In this document: in pieces, positions 59,301 through 64,000 of the stretch
Layout of the letters: each line of letters begins with the position of its first letter
How positions within the stretch are numbered: position 1 is the first letter of the stretch
DNA from: Cymodocea nodosa
Lineage: Eukaryota > Streptophyta > Magnoliopsida > Alismatales > Cymodoceaceae
Direction of reading: 5' to 3'
Length of the DNA stretch: 64,000 nt
Assembly: GCA_036874045.1 (NCBI GenBank)
Contig: JAZBRI010000009.1
Span: 62,001-126,000, forward strand
Notes under the pieces: generated by a model
Told to the model about the DNA's origin: nothing
Databases searched by the model: none
The model's input: the letters and a program-made list of their open reading frames with translations, nothing else
Made by a program: the position numbers and the translations under genes

Positions 59301-59472
59301 TATAGAAGTTCGACATCATTTTCTAAGGGATAATGTTATAAAAGGAAAAATAGTATTAAATTTTGTTCCTACCACAGAACAATTAGTAGATCTATTTACA
59401 AAACCCTTAGATGAAAATACCTTTTCAAAATTACAATTAGAACTTGGTATTTGTAGGTTATCTGATGTTTAA
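56374..59472 (+). pseudogene. pol: SirC pol: Sirevirus-type protease to RNase H, 5' truncated
   Basis: One frame throughout with stops at 57346 (TAG), 57505 (TGA), 57979 (TAG) and 58930 (TGA), several at expected TGG, CGA or CAG. Protease WIMDSGASSHMTR; integrase WHRRLGHSN...CDACQLGKLH, HMDLFGPTR, SDHGIEFDN, GIVERKNRSLQEM; reverse transcriptase from [13 protein letters not shown] through [13 protein letters not shown]; RNase H NDADFAGCKSK to LFTKPLDENTF. The RT active site reads YVDG, with the second aspartate lost. It keeps GGA where SirP and SirM have TGA. Related to SirP/SirM but clearly diverged. LTR and gag are missing on the left. Confidence 0.92.
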
Positions 59473-60189
59473 ATTGTCCTCTTCATTGCATTTTGGTTTG
59501 TTTAAAAGGTAGTTTTAGAATTTATTGTCTTTATTATTCAAAAAAAAAACAAAAAAACAAAAACAAAACAAACTATCTATTTTCGACTTACCGTTTTCTA
59601 GTAGTTAAGAATTTATGAAAATCTGATTTTTATTGAAGTTAATTTATTTAAGAAAAATTTAGAAAATATTACTTAAGGAAAGTTAAATTGATTCAATGTG
59701 AGTGCCAACTGTATTTTTATTACTTATGTATATGCTATTATAGAGATTTTAATAAGAAAATACATAGAAAGTATGTACTTTTTATTAAAGGAAAGTTATT
59801 AACATTCTATTAGAAAAATTAAGTCTTGCGGTTGCCTTTAATTTAATTTACTGTCTTGTTTTATTTCTTTTTTTTCTGCAATTACTTTAGTAATTAAGTT
59901 CGTTGGGGGATCTTAAACCCTAGTCACTTAAACCAACTGATTTGGGATGTACTGACTAAAAACTTATTTTGCAAGTAATTCAGATTATATTAAAAATAAA
60001 ATAAATTTTTTTTTACCTATTCTCACTTGTCATTGAGTAATTGATTATCTTTCCCTTAAGTAAGAGATTGTGATCACGTAAAAAGATGATATTGTGGGAG
60101 GTAATACATAATATATATATATATATATGAATATAAACAAAAAAAAAGGGGGGGCAATGTACTCAAGCTTAATTTATTTTTCAAGGTGT
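59473..60189 (+). other. SirC 3' flank, noncoding, low complexity
   Basis: AT-rich with A-rich runs (59540-59570), a GTGGGAGGTAAT purine tract near 60095, an (AT)n run (60107-60128) and a poly(A)-poly(G) run ending at 60156. ACTGATTTGGGATGTACTGA (59938-59957) weakly recalls the shared SirP/AthC block. No 3' LTR of SirC recognised. Right end is where AthD gag similarity starts. Confidence 0.6.
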
Positions 60190-61189
60190 TCTTTTCTGCT
60201 AGTTTTTGATTTAATGATAACTCTTCTATTTTCTTTGTTAATTCAGTTAATTTAACTTCAAGCATAGTGCTTGAATCTATTTCATGCATTCCCCTTGGCA
60301 ATATTCTTTTATCTGTAATAGCTTCAACCGAGTTTTCCCACTGTGCAGTTCTTTTTGCAAAGTTTTCTAAGTATGCCCATGCTTCTTCACTACACAATTT
60401 TAAAAATCCATTCTGACAAGTAGATTCTAATAAAGATTTAGTTGAAACATCTATGCCTTCATAAATTGTACCTATTAATTGTGCTTTACTCATTGCATGA
60501 TGTGGACATTGAGTTAGTAAATCTTTAAATCTTTCAAAATATTTCCAGAATGATTCTCCCTGTTTTGGCTACACATTAATATTTCCTTTTTCTTTTTAAT
60601 CGTTTGATGTGTTGGATAATTTTTTTCTAGAAAAATAGAGCAAAATTCAGTCCATGTAGAAATTGAATCAGGCGATAGAGTATATAATCATTTCTTAGCG
60701 GTGTCTTTTAAAGCAAAAGAGATATATCTAAGTTTAATAGCATCAATACTCATGTTCAGCATTTTCATCATTTAACAAACTTCGTTAAATTCTCTAAGGA
60801 AATAATAGGCATCCTCTCTTTCTAATCCATGAAAATGTGGCAATTGACTAATATAATTAGATTTCAGTTCAAACCTATCTCCCTCAAAGTTTGGCAATCG
60901 AATCATGAAGGTTCATCAACTAATTCAAGATACAGAGTTTCCCCTAATGGTTTTTCTACTAGAGCAGTCATATCTTCGTTCTCTTTTAAAGAAATGTTAG
61001 CTACACCCCTAAGGATTTCGTTAAAGTCCAATTTAGAAAATATTTCAGTACGGCTCTATGTTGAATAATCCTGTGTAGGTGTTCTTACTAATCGTTTAGT
61101 GCTAGGAGAATGAATCTATGTGCTCATAAACTCTTAACATAAAGTCAACTAGCAAAAGATTAATTACATACTAATCTAAAGCTTTGTTT
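60190..61189 (-). pseudogene. gag: AthD gag, 3' truncated
   Basis: Minus-strand copy of AthC gag: exon 2 from 61070 downwards with the conserved acceptor. The exon 1 region before the donor at 61171 has lost its ATG. Contains a frameshift around the PELVDEPS region (near 60905), stops such as CAA to TAA in the NEVCQMMK region (near 60773), then an open part KAQLIGTIYEGIDVSTKSLL to LSLNQKLAEKN. Homology stops at 60190. Confidence 0.8.
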
Positions 61190-62116
61190 TCAATAAATAG
61201 TTGTTAATAGATGAAGTTGAATTAGCTGCTTCTCCTTCCAGTTCCCTAATGAATTTTCTTTTGTTTCAAAAGTGCTGGTAACTTGTAAATAACATTTTTT
61301 TCTATATTTATAATGCACGTCCATAAAGTAAATGAATCTCATTGCAAGAACGTGTCTTGTAACGTGTAGTATAGTTCCTATTTTTATGGATACGTGTTCC
61401 ACTTCTAATTTCAAATTTCAGTAACTGGTAAACCCACGAAGTTTTGTTCGTGGCTAAAAGAATAACTATTTAGCTTAATCCACGAACTAACCTCGTTGAG
61501 TTATAGTTAACTTAACGGACTAGGTTCGGTTACTATTGCTAATTCCACGAACTAACTTTGTTGAGTTATAGTTAACTCAACGGAGTGACCTTATATTTTA
61601 TTATTAACCTCATGGAGTTAAAGTTAACTCAATGGACTTACTCTGTTGAGTTAACACTTAGCAAATTTTCTAAAACTTACTCCTAATATTAACTTCTGTA
61701 TATTTTTCTTTCCTGCATTTTGTCAACTTAAATAAAGTTAAATACATGTCATTAATGAAGTGTTCTAATTTAAACTGATTTAAATCTAAACATTATATGC
61801 ATATTTAACTTGTAGTTCATTTCCTATTGTGCAAAATTTACATTTTACTTTTCAGCATGTAGATATTTTCAGTATTAACTAAACATCGTGCATTTAATCA
61901 TGTCATTCAGAAAATTTGTAAATCTTTTAAACAAACTTGCACATTGTTTAAATAGTTATATAATATTCAAGATAGTTCATCCATTACATCATTCATTCTC
62001 AAACACGAATGTAAAAACATCTGAAAAACATTCATTCATTTATATGAATAATTTACATTTACATTCAATCAGATATTTTCATACAAATATAAATATAAGT
62101 AGGCGAACAATACAAT
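61190..62116 (-). other. AthD spacer between ORF X and gag
   Basis: Noncoding. 61430-61680 carries dense AACTCAACGGA / CTCGTTGAGTTATAGTTAAC units matching those at 48990-49480 in AthC. The remainder is AT-rich with no recognisable features. Confidence 0.7.
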
Positions 62117-64000
62117 TTAATCTTTCTTCCTAAGTTCATCAACTTCCTTCTGGAGTTTTTCTAGTTGTTGCTCTAATTGATTTATCCTCTCTACAGCTTT
62201 TGTAATGCTTCTAGAAGGTTCAGTAATCTCAACAGCAACATAATTTTTGTATTCTTTCACTAAAATGGCTTTAGATCTAATCCTTTTGGATGCCCATTTC
62301 GTGAAATCAATACTATCTACCATCAGTAGTGGAATCAGATCTCCATAAAATAATTTCTTCTTTGTAGCTCTTAGTTTGGAGATAAACACTACAGACCAAT
62401 TAATCTGAATTCTATTCACAACTGCATATGTGGCCCATTTGACAAACTGACTTAATTCAATATCATGGCTTTGTCGTTGGTAGCCATTCTTAATCAAAAT
62501 GTTAGCTATCATGTGTGCTTTACCATTTAAGTGCTTCAGTCTATTTAATAATGGCACACCAGGATTGATAGCTAAACAATCCTTTATTATCTATTCTGTC
62601 CACTCGACTGCAGTTGTGCTTTCTAGAATTTCTATTCCTTCATTCTTTAGTCCTAAAATGTTGTGGAGAATCCCTAGTGTTATCTGTACATCAGCTTGCT
62701 CCATGTTGGAAATTAATCCACTTTCTCCTTCTCTTAAATTTGCATAGAAGTATGGCACTAGACTCTCACATACCGCATGCCCTCTCTACTGAGAAATAAA
62801 TTGCAGTAGACCTTGGAACTCAAATAAATCTTTAATTTCCTGCATACCGTCCCAATTTACTAGTCTACTGTAAATAATATCTAAACCCTTAATCTCTTGA
62901 TATTTATTATATGCTTCCTGACTCCAAAAGTGCACTTCATTCAAAACTGTTGCTTCAGTCAGGTCAGGAATTTGAATTTTGTTACTCTAGAGGGGTTTGT
63001 TCTTGAATTTCCTCTTCCATGTGCTGAACTTGAATTGGCTGGGAATGCTCTAGAGATTTTTGCATTTTTGCTTCTACTTCTGTCTGTGGTGGTGAGTCGG
63101 CAGAACTCTCTACTCTGTCTTGAATTCTTTCCAAAATTTGCTGAAGAGTTTCTTGCTCTTTAGTGGAATCTGTCGAGTCATTCCTTTCTTGTTCAATGAG
63201 TACTTGTTTAGTTTCTTCTTTTTCTTCTTCCACCAGACTACCAATTTGCATTGTCATTATTCTTTCTGATTCTATGGTAGATTGGGATGGAGTCACAAGC
63301 AAATCAGCTTCTACCCTAATTTCTGTTTCTTTTGTTTGTATAGGCTATAGATTAGTTTCAACCTATTTTTCTTCTTCTCTTTGCTCTTGTTGCTGTTGCT
63401 CCTGCTCTTCCTTAGATTCGGATAGCAGGTTTACAAAAATTGGCTCTGCAAGCCCTACTGATATTTGCATTTCAGATTTAATCTCTTCTTGATGTTCAAG
63501 CACTCTCTTTTTCTTTCCTTCTTCTAATTAATTGTGTCTGATCTTCCTCCTCCTCATTTGAGATTAAATCTACAATAATAGGCTCTACAAGCCTTCGAGC
63601 CATAGGTACTGGCTCTTCCTATTTCACTATCTCTATAATTATTGGTCTCGAAGGACCAACTTTAGTTTTTTTTGTAGCACTTAATCTAGCTGCTTCTTGA
63701 TGTTGCACTATTTTAATTTTGTATTGGCCCTTCAACTTTTCTTCTGTTTGCCTTCTCTTTATGACATCATACAAAATATGTGCCTTGGCTATAGCCATTT
63801 CTTTATTATCTCCTTGGTCTTTTGCTATTTTGACCAAGCTAGCAAACTCTTTATCTTTTTCTTTAGTTCTCGACTAAACAAATGCTATTCGTGATAGTGG
63901 TTCTGTTGGTTGAACTAAAGGTCATGGCTACTGTTCCTCAGGGACAGGTCTTTCAACAGTCGGTTCCTCTTATTGTTCTTCAGTGGCCTATTCTTCATTT
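62117..64000 (-). pseudogene. AthD ORF X (env-like position), longer N-terminus than in AthC
   Basis: Runs in from beyond the right edge. A Lys/Gln-rich part (HQEAARLSATKKTK, about 63690) is followed by long Glu/Gln-rich, low-complexity sequence (62980-63560), then the conserved globular part (LNRLKHLNGKAHMIANIL, SQFVKWATYAVVNRIQINW, KKLFYGDLIPLLMVD) and a C-terminal heptad coiled coil ending at 62117. Stops occur near 62590, 62790, 62990, 63350, 63525 and 63620. It shows what AthC lost at the 47571 junction. Function unknown; no signal peptide or membrane segment is visible in this part. Confidence 0.7.

Larger units (their letters stand above)
60190..64000 (-). mobile_element. AthD: minus-strand gypsy fragment related to AthC
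   Basis: Read on the minus strand from the right edge: ORF X, a spacer with palindromic motifs, the small gag intron, then gag truncated at 60190 (after LNQKLAEKN). It has the same gene order as AthC and moderate divergence, so it is a second copy of that family. Integrase and LTRs are outside the window or lost. Confidence 0.82.

Noticed and set aside
60107..60156. (AT)n plus poly(A)/poly(G) as an origin or regulatory element
   Set aside because: Simple low-complexity sequence at a junction; no further support.
61888..63894. Plus-strand ORFs at 61888-62133, 62499-62799, 62897-63492 and 63697-63894
   Set aside because: Those from 62499 on are antisense shadows of the minus-strand ORF X, which has the conserved match to AthC; 61888-62133 lies mostly in AT-rich spacer and has no domain.

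Overview
The window is plant nuclear DNA, most likely intergenic heterochromatin of a eudicot with a large, AT-rich genome. It consists almost entirely of LTR retrotransposons nested in one another. No free-standing host gene was found. The only cellular-type coding sequence is a decayed F-box gene (51342-52475) carried inside a Ty3/gypsy element. The species cannot be named from the sequence.

Names used here: SirM, SirP and SirC are Ty1/copia elements of Sirevirus (SIRE/Maximus) type. TorkT is a Ty1/copia element of Tork/TNT1 type. AthA, AthB, AthC and AthD are Ty3/gypsy elements of Athila type.

Nesting, oldest to youngest: AthC (+) is the outer host; its left part lies off the window and its right part is 47120-56302. 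TorkT (+, 42965-47119) sits in the integrase region of AthC. SirM (-, pieces 1-408, 10200-10512 and 37584-42964) sits in TorkT. SirM was hit twice, by SirP (+, 409-10199, same family) in its RNase H and by AthA (+, 10513-37583, target duplication CATTT) in its reverse transcriptase. AthA was also hit twice, by AthB (+, 11115-22040, duplication TAAGC) in its 5' LTR and by an AthC-family solo LTR (30321-32486, duplication GTACC/GTACT) in its gag. Right of AthC lie a 5'-truncated SirC (+, 56303-59472), about 700 bp of noncoding DNA, and a minus-strand relative of AthC (AthD, 60190-64000).

Five observations stand out. (1) In AthA and AthB, both complete with paired LTRs, target duplications, primer site and polypurine tract, gag lies downstream of integrase: PR-RT-RH-IN then GAG. 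AthC agrees, with an extra ORF between integrase and gag. Each gag is preceded by a plausible 3' splice site, and in AthC/AthD by a complete small intron, so gag is probably made from a spliced RNA. (2) SirP has a 1149-bp GT-AG segment between gag and protease that SirM lacks exactly, as if SirM was copied from spliced RNA. (3) AthC carries a transduced F-box gene. (4) SirP and SirM share a nonsense mutation in reverse transcriptase, pointing to mobilisation in trans. (5) Palindromic cassettes and a 204-bp block are shared between copia and gypsy elements.

Nearly all reading frames are broken, often by stops at positions where relatives have CAG, CAA, TGG or CGA, as expected from deamination of methylated cytosine. 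AthB is the youngest insertion (about six differences between its two 1537-bp LTRs).
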